A DNA stretch of 64,000 bases from Nitrospirota bacterium. GTDB lineage: Bacteria > Nitrospirota > Leptospirillia > Leptospirillales > Leptospirillaceae. The stretch's first letter is position 1. The number at the start of each line of letters is the position of its first letter. Under the pieces are notes generated by a model, which was not told where the DNA came from, did not search any database, and was given only the letters and a program-made list of their open reading frames with translations. The translations under genes were made by a program, and so were the position numbers. Location: the NCBI GenBank assembly GCA_021840555.1, contig JAKBXW010000001.1, positions 62,001 through 126,000 of the forward strand. The letters are read 5' to 3'. Shown here in pieces: positions 25,008 to 33,452 of this stretch.

Positions 25008-26552
25008 ATGGGGACAGCACCATCATCCATTCTTCACAAAATACCGGAGTCCGCTCCCGTCCGGGGGCAAAAGGACACTCCGGATCCCGAAAGGTCTGAG
25101 AAAAAGGACGCCTCGAGGCCGGCGAAAGAAGCCGGGAGCGAGGCGAAAACGCGTTCCGGCAAATCCTCCGCACACAAAAAAAGCTCCTTTGCGGCGATCT
25201 TCAGGGGGGCCCTCCAGAGCCGCTCCGCTCCAATCCCGGATGGAGAGAATCCGGAGGAGACCCGGCCAGGAAAGGGAACGGGCAAAAATTTCCGCGGGGA
25301 TCACCCCAGGACTTCCGGCCAGTCCCGCAAGAAAAAGGCGACGCCGTCCGAGGGGGCGCTCCTGTCTCTGGCGATGCCCATTCCCGAACCTTCCCCGAAA
25401 AAAAAGGCGTCTCTTTCCCGGCCATCCCCGGCGGAGCCTTCACGATCCTCTCGCATTCTTTGGGGTCCCCAGGGTCATTCCCCATCGCATCCATCATCAC
25501 AATTGACGGTGGTCGGAAAAAGGCCACCCCTCCCCGAGGCTCTTCCCACTCCATTCCCGAAGAGCGCTGATCCCTCCGGGGCGCTGTTTTCCGGGGAGGC
25601 AATCAAACCGCTCGCGCCTTCCATGCCGGAAATGAGGTCGAGTCCCGTCCCGAAGGAATCGAAGGCACTCTCTTCGGAAAAGACGGTATTGATTCCGGAC
25701 GAGGCGGATCTTTCCCCGGGAAGGCCTCCGCTGGAAAAAATGTTCCTTCCGGAGAGGTCCTCCTTCCAGCGGGAGGATCCCTCCCTTGGAAAAGAGGTGT
25801 CCGCCGATTCGAAACCCTCTCCGTTTCCCCATCCGGACAAATCTCTTGAAAAGATTGCGCTCCATGGGAAAGAGGGGGGGAGTCCGGCCCTTCAGACTTC
25901 CTCCCCCGGTGTTCTGGATGGGAGCACTGTCGGAGGGCCAGCCCCGGGAGAGGAGACCACCCAGTCGCCGGCGATTCCTGACGGGATGTCGGCACGCGTA
26001 GGCCAGCTGGCCCGGGAGGGCGGAGGCCGGGTGGCCCTGGAGGTGAAGCCTCCCCACCTGGGTCCCGTGGGTGTTCGTGTTCACGTCGATCCTCACACCC
26101 GTCTCGTCACGGTGGAGCTCTCCTCGCACGATCCGCGGATTCGCCACCTGCTCTCGGAAAAAGAGGGAAGCATCAAGGAGTCCCTGTCCCAGACAGGATT
26201 TGTCCTCGACAGGTTTCAGGTCGTCTCCCAGAGTCCTCCGGGACTGGGGGACGCCTCGCTTCAGGGGTTGTCGGCGGCCGGAAGCGGCGGTGGTGCGGCC
26301 GGGGGGGATGGAGCCTCCTCGGGGGGAAATCGTGATGATGGAGTGGCCGGAGGCTCTTCCCAGGGAGCGGACCTTGCCAGCCAGGGGCGACCGGAGGCCG
26401 GAGCGTCCGGTCGGGAGGGAGGTCGCGGAACCTTTTCGGGCGCGTCTCCCGGGGCCGATGAAGGGGTGTCGGCGGTGGGAGGAAATCAGGGCGAGGCTCC
26501 CGCCGCATCGGGGGAAAGCGTCAAGAACGCAGGCTATCACCGGATCGCCTGA
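25008..26552 (+). CDS. fliK: Flagellar hook-length control protein FliK
   Basis: A 514-residue exported ruler. About 300 residues are Pro/Ser/Lys-rich and disordered. The conserved C-terminal Flg_hook domain reads VALEVKPPHLGPVGVRV and ends in a helix (SIKESLSQTGFVLDRFQV) that talks to FlhB. After it comes a Gly/Ala/Ser-rich tail. The protein switches export from hook to filament subunits. A shorter FliK-like candidate is encoded at 46052. Confidence 0.88.
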   Translation: MGTAPSSILHKIPESAPVRGQKDTPDPERSEKKDASRPAKEAGSEAKTRSGKSSAHKKSSFAAIFRGALQSRSAPIPDGENPEETRPGKGTGKNFRGDHPRTSGQSRKKKATPSEGALLSLAMPIPEPSPKKKASLSRPSPAEPSRSSRILWGPQGHSPSHPSSQLTVVGKRPPLPEALPTPFPKSADPSGALFSGEAIKPLAPSMPEMRSSPVPKESKALSSEKTVLIPDEADLSPGRPPLEKMFLPERSSFQREDPSLGKEVSADSKPSPFPHPDKSLEKIALHGKEGGSPALQTSSPGVLDGSTVGGPAPGEETTQSPAIPDGMSARVGQLAREGGGRVALEVKPPHLGPVGVRVHVDPHTRLVTVELSSHDPRIRHLLSEKEGSIKESLSQTGFVLDRFQVVSQSPPGLGDASLQGLSAAGSGGGAAGGDGASSGGNRDDGVAGGSSQGADLASQGRPEAGASGREGGRGTFSGASPGADEGVSAVGGNQGEAPAASGESVKNAGYHRIA

Positions 26553-26574
26553 ACCCTTTTCCAAGGAGAAGATC

Positions 26575-27396
26575 ATGATCGTCAAGACCGAACAAAACGA
26601 TATCCGGACCATCCGGAAGGAGTCGGAGAAGCGGCTCACGCCCTCCAAGCTCCCTCCACCCCTGAAAAAGAAGCTGGGGATGGAGGACTATATGAACATC
26701 ATGATCCGTCAGCTCCAGTACCAGGATCCCTTTCATCCGATGGACAACAGGAAATTCGCCTCGCAGCTGGCCCAGTTTTCCCAGCTCGACCAGCTGGTCC
26801 ACCTGAACAAGAAGATGGACGGCATGGCCAATCAGGGAAAAGAGGCCGACTCTCTTCAGATGGTGGGATTCCTGGGCCGGGAGGTCTTCATGAAGGGAAA
26901 TCGCTTCGTCCGGAACCCTCACGAATCCGCAAACCTGGTATTCCGCCTCGAGAAACCGGCCGCCCATTCCACCGTCTACATTTACGGGGCCAGGCACCAG
27001 CTAGTCCGCACTCTCAAGGCGGGACCGATGGAGGCTGGGAATCAGCATGTGGCGTGGGATGGTCTGAGCAACCGAGGAACGATGGCTCCACCGGGAGGGT
27101 ACGAATTCGAGGTCGTGGCCCGCGACGTCAAGAACCGTCCTGTCATTGCCTCTCCTCTCCGGACCGGCATCGTCACGGGGGTTCTCTTTTCCGGGACGCG
27201 CCCCCGCCTTGAGGTCGACGGCGAAAAGGTCGATCTGTCGGATATCACCCATGTGGGCGTCCTCAGGGAAAAAGAACATGCGTCCGGACCGGCCCCCGTT
27301 TCCGCGCTAAAACCGCTGGCCGGGTCGCATCCACCGTCCGGTTCCTATGCGAAAGGACCCGTAAAGTCTTCGCCCTCGATTCACCATACGCTGTGA
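26575..27396 (+). CDS. flgD: Flagellar hook assembly (cap) protein FlgD
   Basis: A 273-residue hook scaffold. The N-terminal signature MNIMIRQLQYQDPFHPMDN followed by FASQLAQFSQLDQL is diagnostic. The centre has the Tudor/FnIII-like domains (VFRLEKPAAHSTVYIY, HVAWDGLSNRGTMAPPG). The last 40 residues are Pro/Ser-rich. ATG 26575 has AAGGAG seven bases upstream; longer in-frame reading upstream belongs to a shadow of fliK. Confidence 0.92.
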   Translation: MIVKTEQNDIRTIRKESEKRLTPSKLPPPLKKKLGMEDYMNIMIRQLQYQDPFHPMDNRKFASQLAQFSQLDQLVHLNKKMDGMANQGKEADSLQMVGFLGREVFMKGNRFVRNPHESANLVFRLEKPAAHSTVYIYGARHQLVRTLKAGPMEAGNQHVAWDGLSNRGTMAPPGGYEFEVVARDVKNRPVIASPLRTGIVTGVLFSGTRPRLEVDGEKVDLSDITHVGVLREKEHASGPAPVSALKPLAGSHPPSGSYAKGPVKSSPSIHHTL

Positions 27397-27470
27397 TCTT
27401 CCGCTTTCGGGCCGGACCGAAGGCGGCTTTGAGTGCTCGATAACATTCATTCTGTCCAGGAGGAATTGCC

Positions 27471-28847
27471 ATGGGTATTCTTTCGTCCATGTATGTCGCC
27501 AACAGCGGTCTATCCGCCATGGGAACGGACATGTCGGTGATCGGAAACAACATAAGCAACATGAATACGGTCGGGTTCAAGTCGGGACGGGCCGTATTCG
27601 CCAATATCTACGGTCAGACCCTGGCCGGAAAATCGAACGCGGTCGGGCCATCACAGCCGGGGTCCGGGGTCTACGTCGAGTCCATCGAGCCCCTCTTCAC
27701 CCAGGGATCGGTCCAATCCACGAGCAACGCCCTCGACCTGGCCATTCAGGGGAACGGGTTCTTTTCCTTCCGCAGCAGCACCGGTGCGATCCTTTATGGG
27801 CGAAACGGAGCGCTCTCCCTCGACCGGAATGGCAAGATCGTCGATCAGGGGGGGCACATCCTCCAAGGTTATTCGGCAGATGCCGCCGGCCGGATTCAGC
27901 CCAAGGTCGGGGACCTGGGCGTGCCCCAGTCGACCATTCCCCCCAAGGCCTCCCAGAATGTCTATTCCCGGATCAACCTTGATGCCAACATGACGGAAAA
28001 GCTGAAGGCCGGAAAGACGTTTTCGAAATCCAGCAATATCTTCGACTCTCTCGGCATCGAGCATCTTCTCACCTACAAGTTCCACCCCACCAACACGGTG
28101 GGCCAGTGGGCGGTGGAGGCCACTCTCGACGGGGCCAAGCTGACCAAGGGGGGAGGCAGCGTCACCTATACCTCCTCGGCGGGCGGAAAGGCCACGACGA
28201 TCAAGGGCATGGTGGCCATGATCAACTTCGACGGCAACGGCAATGTGGCCAATGTCAACTACGGCGGGTCTCCGACAAAGCTCGACGCCTCCGGTGTGCA
28301 GAGCGTGGACTACACCATGGCCCTCGACGACAAGGCCTCCACGCCGGTCACCCTGTCGCTCTTCATTCCCAAACCCGGACAGAAGGTTCCTGAAAACAGG
28401 AAGGACGGGATCACCCGGCAGGTCCTGGACCTGACCCAATACGCCGAGCCCTCCACGACGATCGAGGAGACGCAGGACGGTTACAAGGCGGGAGACCTGT
28501 CAAATATCGCGATCGACCGGCAGGGACGAATTGTCGGTTCATTCTCGAACGGGACGGAACACAACCTCGGGGCCATCGCGGTATCGACCTTCAACAACCC
28601 CAACGGTCTGGTCAGCATCGGAGGAAATCTCTACCAGGAAAGCATCGGGTCCGGGATCGCGAATATCGGCCGGGCCAATCAGGGGGGGAGAGGGCAGGTC
28701 CTGGCCAATTCTCTTGAGCAATCCAATGTGGATCTCGGGCGTCAAATGATTGACATGATTTCGGCGGAGAGGGGCTATCAGGCCAACGCCTCTGTCATAT
28801 CCGCCGACAACCAGCTTATGAACACTCTGCTGACGCGTATTGGATAA
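27471..28847 (+). CDS. flgE: Flagellar hook protein FlgE
   Basis: A 458-residue hook subunit. The N-terminal helix (VANSGLSAMGTDMSVIGNNISNMNT in parts) and C-terminal helix (NVDLGRQMIDMISAERGYQANASVI in parts) are the paired coiled-coil termini of axial proteins. AGGAGG precedes the ATG. It is the last gene of the sigma-54-driven operon and is followed by a strong terminator. Confidence 0.94.
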   Translation: MGILSSMYVANSGLSAMGTDMSVIGNNISNMNTVGFKSGRAVFANIYGQTLAGKSNAVGPSQPGSGVYVESIEPLFTQGSVQSTSNALDLAIQGNGFFSFRSSTGAILYGRNGALSLDRNGKIVDQGGHILQGYSADAAGRIQPKVGDLGVPQSTIPPKASQNVYSRINLDANMTEKLKAGKTFSKSSNIFDSLGIEHLLTYKFHPTNTVGQWAVEATLDGAKLTKGGGSVTYTSSAGGKATTIKGMVAMINFDGNGNVANVNYGGSPTKLDASGVQSVDYTMALDDKASTPVTLSLFIPKPGQKVPENRKDGITRQVLDLTQYAEPSTTIEETQDGYKAGDLSNIAIDRQGRIVGSFSNGTEHNLGAIAVSTFNNPNGLVSIGGNLYQESIGSGIANIGRANQGGRGQVLANSLEQSNVDLGRQMIDMISAERGYQANASVISADNQLMNTLLTRIG

Positions 28848-28876
28848 TCTCGCGGCAACAATGTCTTGAAGAAGAA

Positions 28877-28917
28877 ATGGGCCCTCCGGTCAATCCTGCC
28901 GGAAGGCCCATTTTTGT
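28877..28917 (+). terminator. Rho-independent terminator after flgE
   Basis: ATGGGCCCTCCGG (28877-28889) pairs with CCGGAAGGCCCAT (28899-28911) with one mismatch around a nine-base loop, followed by a T tract to 28915. It closes the flgB-flgE operon. Its T tract runs straight into the next sigma-54 promoter. Confidence 0.92.
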
Positions 28918-28934
28918 TTGGTACACGTTTTGCT
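28917..28934 (+). promoter_or_regulatory. Sigma-54 promoter of the fliL-flhG operon
   Basis: TTTGGTACACGTTTTGCTT has GG at 28920-28921 and GC at 28932-28933, ten bases apart, with TTGC intact. It lies 86 bases before the fliL ATG. It directly abuts the flgE terminator, so the two export and rod operons are punctuated but share the same sigma factor. Confidence 0.85.
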
Positions 28935-29019
28935 TATCATAGGTCGAAAAGAAGGTGCGGACCGGTTTCGGGGGATCCTGAGACTATCCGGACAGGCGGA
29001 CGCAATCCGGGAGAGACCG

Positions 29020-29529
29020 ATGGCTGAGGAAGAAGAGGGCGGAGAAGGGCAGGGGGAAGAAAAGAAAGGATCCAAGAAGATGCTGATCGTCGTCGTTGCG
29101 GCGATCCTGCTTATCCTCGGGGGAGGAGGAGCCTTCTTCTTCCTTCACCACAAGAAAAAGGGATCCTCCGAGGAGCGGCACCATCACTTGACCCCCAAGG
29201 AGATGGAGAAGATGATCAAGGAACATCCGATCATCGATCTCAAGCCGTTCGTCGTCAACCTTTCCGGTCCGCCCGGAAGCGCACCCCAGTACCTGAAGGT
29301 CCGTATTGCTCTGAAACTCGACCGGGCGGTGACGGCCAAGGAGATCGACTACCGGATGGCCGAGATCCAGAGCGCGATTCTGATTCTTCTGGGTGCCCAG
29401 ACGGTGGGGGATCTCCAGTCGACGGGAGGCAAGCTGGCTCTGAAGGACGAAATTCGCCACAGGATCAATGCTAGGCTCGATTCGGGAAAGGTCACCGATG
29501 TCTATTTCACGGAGTTCGTGATTCAGTAG
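29020..29529 (+). CDS. fliL: Flagellar basal-body-associated protein FliL
   Basis: A 169-residue single-pass protein. After an acidic/basic cytoplasmic start, a membrane helix (about residues 20-41, MLIVVVAAILLILGGGGAFF) precedes a periplasmic stomatin-like domain (DLKPFVVNLSGP, YLKVRIALKLDRA, DEIRHRINARLDSGKVTDVYFTEFVIQ in parts). ATG 29020 has GGGAGAG upstream. It supports the stator. In most genomes fliM follows; here fliN does. Confidence 0.9.
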   Translation: MAEEEEGGEGQGEEKKGSKKMLIVVVAAILLILGGGGAFFFLHHKKKGSSEERHHHLTPKEMEKMIKEHPIIDLKPFVVNLSGPPGSAPQYLKVRIALKLDRAVTAKEIDYRMAEIQSAILILLGAQTVGDLQSTGGKLALKDEIRHRINARLDSGKVTDVYFTEFVIQ

Positions 29530-29538
29530 GGGGAAGAC

Positions 29539-29570
29539 CCGGCGCCTTCGCACCGGCGCCGGAGCGAAGG
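29539..29570 (+). repeat. Two mutually exclusive hairpins between fliL and fliN
   Basis: Hairpin A pairs CCGGCGCC (29539-29546) with GGCGCCGG (29555-29562). Hairpin B pairs CCTTCGC (29545-29551) with GCGAAGG (29564-29570) around the self-complementary CCGGCGCCGG. The two share bases and cannot form together. No T tract follows, so this is not a classical terminator. It occupies the place where fliM would be expected. Confidence 0.6.
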
Positions 29571-29591
29571 GCATGCGGAAAGGGAGGATCG

Positions 29592-29969
29592 ATGGCTGAC
29601 GAACCATTGGACGAGGAAGCACTGGCGAGGGCATGGGAAGAGGACCTGGCCAAGAATGAAGCCGGCAAGGATCGCGAAGAACCCCAGGGGCCGCCCAGGA
29701 CCCACGAACCCCCCCTGAGTCTGGATTACCTTCTGGATGTTCCCCTCACCATTTCGGTCCGTGTGGGAGAGTCACGGATGCTCATCAAGGATCTCCTGCA
29801 GCTGGGCCAGGGTTCGGTCGTGGAGCTCGACAAGCTGGCCGGCGAACCGATGGAGGTTCTCATCAACGACCAGCTGGTGGCCCGCGGGGACGTGGTTCTG
29901 GTCAACGACAAGTATGGCATCCGGCTGACCGACATCGTCAGCCCCATCGACCGGGTGAAGAAGCTTTGA
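29592..29969 (+). CDS. fliN: Flagellar motor switch protein FliN
   Basis: A 125-residue C-ring protein. The SpoA domain is intact (VPLTISVRVGESRMLIKDLL, GSVVELDKLAGEPMEVLIN, ARGDVVLVNDKYGIRLTDIV). The N-terminal 45 residues are charged and variable. GGGAGG precedes the ATG. At this length it is a normal FliN, not a FliM or FliY fusion. Confidence 0.93.
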   Translation: MADEPLDEEALARAWEEDLAKNEAGKDREEPQGPPRTHEPPLSLDYLLDVPLTISVRVGESRMLIKDLLQLGQGSVVELDKLAGEPMEVLINDQLVARGDVVLVNDKYGIRLTDIVSPIDRVKKL

Positions 29970-30006
29970 TGCCGGACCTTCAGGCATCCATCAGGGAGGC
30001 AGATTC

Positions 30007-30495
30007 ATGATCACAACGTCTCAGGGCCACGACGCGAGTCTTCTGTTCATAGGCGCGAAGCTTTTGGGCTCGCTCATCTTCGTTTTGGCACTCTTTCTCG
30101 CGGGGGTCTGGGTGGTGCGGTTTCTCCAGCGCCAGAAACTCCTCGCCTCCCGAAGACCGGAAGCTGAGATCGAAATCCGGTCGACCCGGTCGCTCGGCCC
30201 CCGCGCCCAGATTGCCCTGGTGACGGTTGCGGGTCACTCATTCCTGGTAGGAATCGCGCCGTCGGGCATCTCCCTTCTGGGAAAGATCGACGAGCCTTCC
30301 CCACGGGCGTCATCATCGGCCCCACCCGCAGCTCCCGCATCCCGTTCCCAGACGCCTTCCGCCGCCGCCTCCGCCCGGTCTTCGGGACAGGACCCGGCCT
30401 CATTCGACGCCGCCGTGCGCGAGGCACTGGACAGGATCGGAGCGCTCTCCAGGGAGCGGGGCTCCTCCGAGCGGAGCAGCCGGTGGACGGTATGA
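30007..30495 (+). CDS. fliO: Flagellar biosynthetic protein FliO
   Basis: A 162-residue single-pass protein. One membrane helix (about residues 17-40, [21 protein letters not shown]) is followed by a small beta domain ([35 protein letters not shown]) and a Pro/Ala/Ser tail. It helps assemble the FliPQR export gate. The stop overlaps the fliP ATG by four bases. Confidence 0.85.
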   Translation: MITTSQGHDASLLFIGAKLLGSLIFVLALFLAGVWVVRFLQRQKLLASRRPEAEIEIRSTRSLGPRAQIALVTVAGHSFLVGIAPSGISLLGKIDEPSPRASSSAPPAAPASRSQTPSAAASARSSGQDPASFDAAVREALDRIGALSRERGSSERSSRWTV

Positions 30496-31283
30496 GAGTC
30501 CGCCTCGGCCCGGCGGTCGCGACACTCCTTGCCGCCATGCTCCTAGCCGGCGTCTGCCAGGACGCGGCCCTGGCGAAGGATCTGACGGTCGCTCCCGTGG
30601 CGCCTCTTCCCGACATCCATCTCTCCTTCGGAAACGGGAATCCGGAGCCATCCCAGGTTGCGATGACGGTCGAGCTCTTTCTTCTGCTGACCGTTCTGTC
30701 CCTGGCCCCGGCCATTCTTGTGATGATGACCTCCTTCACGCGGATCGTGGTGGTCCTCTCCTTTATGAGACAGGCACTCGGCACGGCCCAGGTGCCCCCG
30801 AACCAGGTCCTGATCGGTCTCTCCCTTTTCCTGACCTTCTTCATCATGGCCCCGGTCTGGCAGACGATGAACAAGACGGCGATCACGCCCTATCTGGACA
30901 AAAAGATCGGTTCTGACGAGGCGCTCTCCCGGGGAATGGCTCCCGTTCGGGATTTCATGTTCAGGCAGGTCAGGAAAAAGGATCTGGCGCTCTTCGAGCG
31001 GATCGCCCATCTGCCAGAGACACCCGGGACGCGGGAGGAGATTCCCACCTATGTCCTGATTCCGGCCTTCGTCGTGAGCGAACTCTCGACGGCCTTCGAA
31101 ATGGGGTTCATGATCTACCTTCCCTTTCTCATTCTGGACGTGGTCGTCTCGTCGGTCCTGATGTCCATGGGCATGATGATGCTCCCCCCGACCGTCGTCT
31201 CCCTGCCTTTCAAGATTCTCCTGTTCGTTCTGGTGGATGGCTGGACCCTGATCGTCGGCTCCCTGGTCCAGAGTTTTCACTAA
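30492..31283 (+). CDS. fliP: Flagellar biosynthetic protein FliP
   Basis: A 263-residue export-gate component. A cleavable signal peptide (residues 1-23) is followed by four membrane segments. [21 protein letters not shown] and the C-terminal [21 protein letters not shown] are family signatures. I prefer ATG 30492 for its ATGA overlap with fliO; GTG 30483 is in frame nine bases earlier. Confidence 0.94.
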   Translation: MRVRLGPAVATLLAAMLLAGVCQDAALAKDLTVAPVAPLPDIHLSFGNGNPEPSQVAMTVELFLLLTVLSLAPAILVMMTSFTRIVVVLSFMRQALGTAQVPPNQVLIGLSLFLTFFIMAPVWQTMNKTAITPYLDKKIGSDEALSRGMAPVRDFMFRQVRKKDLALFERIAHLPETPGTREEIPTYVLIPAFVVSELSTAFEMGFMIYLPFLILDVVVSSVLMSMGMMMLPPTVVSLPFKILLFVLVDGWTLIVGSLVQSFH

Positions 31284-31295
31284 AGGAGGAATGAC

Positions 31296-31565
31296 ATGAA
31301 TCTCCAGACCGCCGTCGATCTGACCCACGAAGCCATGAGGGTGGCACTGGTACTGACCCTGCCAGTTCTTCTCGTCAGCCTTCTGGTCGGGGTGGTGGTG
31401 AGCCTTCTCCAGGCCGTGACACAGATAAACGAGATGACGCTCTCCTTTCTGCCCAAGGTGGCGGCGGTGGGGGGCGTTCTTCTTGCCCTCATGCCCTGGA
31501 TGGTGCGACTCATGGTGGACTACACCCAGGGCCTCTTTGCCCAGTTGCCGGGGCTGACTCGGTGA
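31296..31565 (+). CDS. fliQ: Flagellar biosynthetic protein FliQ
   Basis: An 89-residue protein with two membrane helices. LVGVVVSLLQAVTQINEMTLSFLPK is shared by FliQ and SctS families (shown in part: LQAVTQINEMTLSFLPK). AAAGGAGG precedes the ATG. It is overlapped by fliR at the stop. It builds the export gate spiral with FliP and FliR. Confidence 0.94.
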   Translation: MNLQTAVDLTHEAMRVALVLTLPVLLVSLLVGVVVSLLQAVTQINEMTLSFLPKVAAVGGVLLALMPWMVRLMVDYTQGLFAQLPGLTR

Positions 31566-32371
31566 ACGCCAGCCCATTCATGCACCTTTTCTCCCTGTCC
31601 CGATGGGATCCGGAACTCTTCGTGCTGATCCTTTCCCGGACGAGCGGGGTCCTGATCGCGATGCCCGCCTTCAATGCCAGGGCCGTGCCGACGCGCATCA
31701 AGGCCCTCGCCGCCGTCGCCCTGTCGGCACTTCTCTTCCCTCTGGTGGGGGCCCGCATTCCCTTCCAGGAAAGCGGGTACGACACCCTTCTTCTCGAGAT
31801 CTTCTCGGAGTTCATGGTGGGTGTTTCGATCGGGTTCTGCGCCTACCTGATCTTCGCGGCGGTCGCCCTGGGAGGTCAGCTCGCCGGAGTTCAGGCGGGC
31901 TTCGGGATCGTGGATGTCATCAATCCCCTGGGTGTGGCGGAGGTGCCCCTCCTGGGGAATTTCCAGGCCCAGGTGGCCTTTCTTGTCTTTCTCGCGACCA
32001 ATGCCCAGTATGCCCTTTTATGGACCCTGGCCCGGTCCTATGAGGTGATCCGGGTGGGAGGCGGGACTTTCTCCGACAGCTATTTCGCGGGAATCACCCA
32101 CCTCGTCGGCTCGATGATGACACTCGGACTGGTCCTCGCCTCCCCCTTCATCGTGGGGGGGCTTGTCCTGAACCTCGTCCTGGGGTTCCTGTCGAAAATG
32201 ATGCCCCAGATGAACCTCATCTCGCTGGGTCTGCCGGTCATGGTGCTGGGGGGGCTCCTTCTCACGCTGCTGGGCCTTCCTTTTTTCAGCGCGGTCCTGG
32301 CCCGCTCGATGGGGGGACTGGGGGGAACCCTGGACGATCTTCTGAAGGTGATGTCCGGCCATGGCGGATAA
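31562..32371 (+). CDS. fliR: Flagellar biosynthetic protein FliR
   Basis: A 269-residue export-gate protein with about six membrane helices. RTSGVLIAMPAFNARAVPTR near the start and VQAGFGIVDVINPLG are typical. It starts at GTG 31562 in a GTGA overlap with fliQ, and overlaps flhB by 11 bases. Confidence 0.93.
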   Translation: MNASPFMHLFSLSRWDPELFVLILSRTSGVLIAMPAFNARAVPTRIKALAAVALSALLFPLVGARIPFQESGYDTLLLEIFSEFMVGVSIGFCAYLIFAAVALGGQLAGVQAGFGIVDVINPLGVAEVPLLGNFQAQVAFLVFLATNAQYALLWTLARSYEVIRVGGGTFSDSYFAGITHLVGSMMTLGLVLASPFIVGGLVLNLVLGFLSKMMPQMNLISLGLPVMVLGGLLLTLLGLPFFSAVLARSMGGLGGTLDDLLKVMSGHGG

Positions 32372-33449
32372 CGACAACTCGGGACAGCTCCGGCAGGAAG
32401 AGCCGACTGCGCGGCGCCTTGAAAAGGCGCGCGAGGAAGGTCAGGTCGCAAGAAGCCGGGAGGTCGGCTATTTTTTCTTTCTGATGGCATCCCTGATTCT
32501 CATGGTCGCCTATGGTGCCGATCTCGTCACCCGACTCAAGGAGGACATGGCCTACTATCTGAACCATGCCGGAACTCTCCGGATTTCGCCGGATTCGATC
32601 TCTCCCTTCGTCACGAAACTGGTTCTGCACGAGATGGGAACGACGCTCCCCGTCCTGGCGGGATTCCTCTTGTTCGGAGTGGCGGCCTTCCTGCTTCAGG
32701 GAGGCTTTGTCTGGAGCCCCAAGGCCGCCGCCTTGCGCTGGAACCGGATCTCTCCTTCCCAGGGACTGAAGCGGCTTTTTTCGGTCCGCTCTCTCGAAGA
32801 GCTGGGGCGCTATCTCGTCAAGGTGATTCTCTCCCTTCTCATCCTGTTCGTCGCGCTCAGGAACAATTGGCTCTCCCTTCCGGCCCTGGTCGAGACCGGC
32901 CCTCACCGGATGATCGGAGCCCTCTATCGGATGGCTTTCCTGGTCCTCGTCGCCTTTTTGCCCCTGTATATGGCGCTCGCCCTCGGAGACTACCTTTTCC
33001 AGCGCTTCATCCTGATGCGTGGACTTCGCATGACGCGTGCCGAGGTCAAGGAGGAGACGAAGGAGACGGAAGGAGATCCGCAGATCAGGGCCCGCATCCG
33101 GTCGATCCAGCGCGCGATGGCCAGGCGGCGGATGATGTCGAAGATCAAGGGGGCGACGGTGGTCATCACGAACCCCACCCATTTCGCCGTCGTCCTGAAA
33201 TATCTTCCGGAGTCCATGACGGCTCCGGTCGTGGTCGCAAAGGGCGCCGACGAGGTCGCCTTCCGGATCCGGGAGGCCGCCCGGGAGGTGGGCGTACCAG
33301 TCGTTGAGGATCCGCCGCTCGCCCGCGGACTTTACCGGGACTGCCCGCTTGACCGAGAAATTCCCGTGTCGTTCTATGCGGCGGTGGCGCGCATTCTGTC
33401 CGTCCTATACCAGAGGGCCGGTGGTCCGGCCCCCGTTCGGGAAGGGTAG
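32361..33449 (+). CDS. flhB: Flagellar export switch protein FlhB
   Basis: A 362-residue membrane protein with four helices and a cytoplasmic autocleavage domain. The cleavage motif NPTH is at residues 271-274 (VITNPTHFAVVLKY). The N-terminal basic helix (EEPTARRLEKAREEGQV) is standard. It changes export specificity with FliK. A second protein with only the C-terminal domain, and no NPTH, is encoded at 46956. Confidence 0.95.
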   Translation: MADNDNSGQLRQEEPTARRLEKAREEGQVARSREVGYFFFLMASLILMVAYGADLVTRLKEDMAYYLNHAGTLRISPDSISPFVTKLVLHEMGTTLPVLAGFLLFGVAAFLLQGGFVWSPKAAALRWNRISPSQGLKRLFSVRSLEELGRYLVKVILSLLILFVALRNNWLSLPALVETGPHRMIGALYRMAFLVLVAFLPLYMALALGDYLFQRFILMRGLRMTRAEVKEETKETEGDPQIRARIRSIQRAMARRRMMSKIKGATVVITNPTHFAVVLKYLPESMTAPVVVAKGADEVAFRIREAAREVGVPVVEDPPLARGLYRDCPLDREIPVSFYAAVARILSVLYQRAGGPAPVREG

Positions 33450-33452
33450 CGC

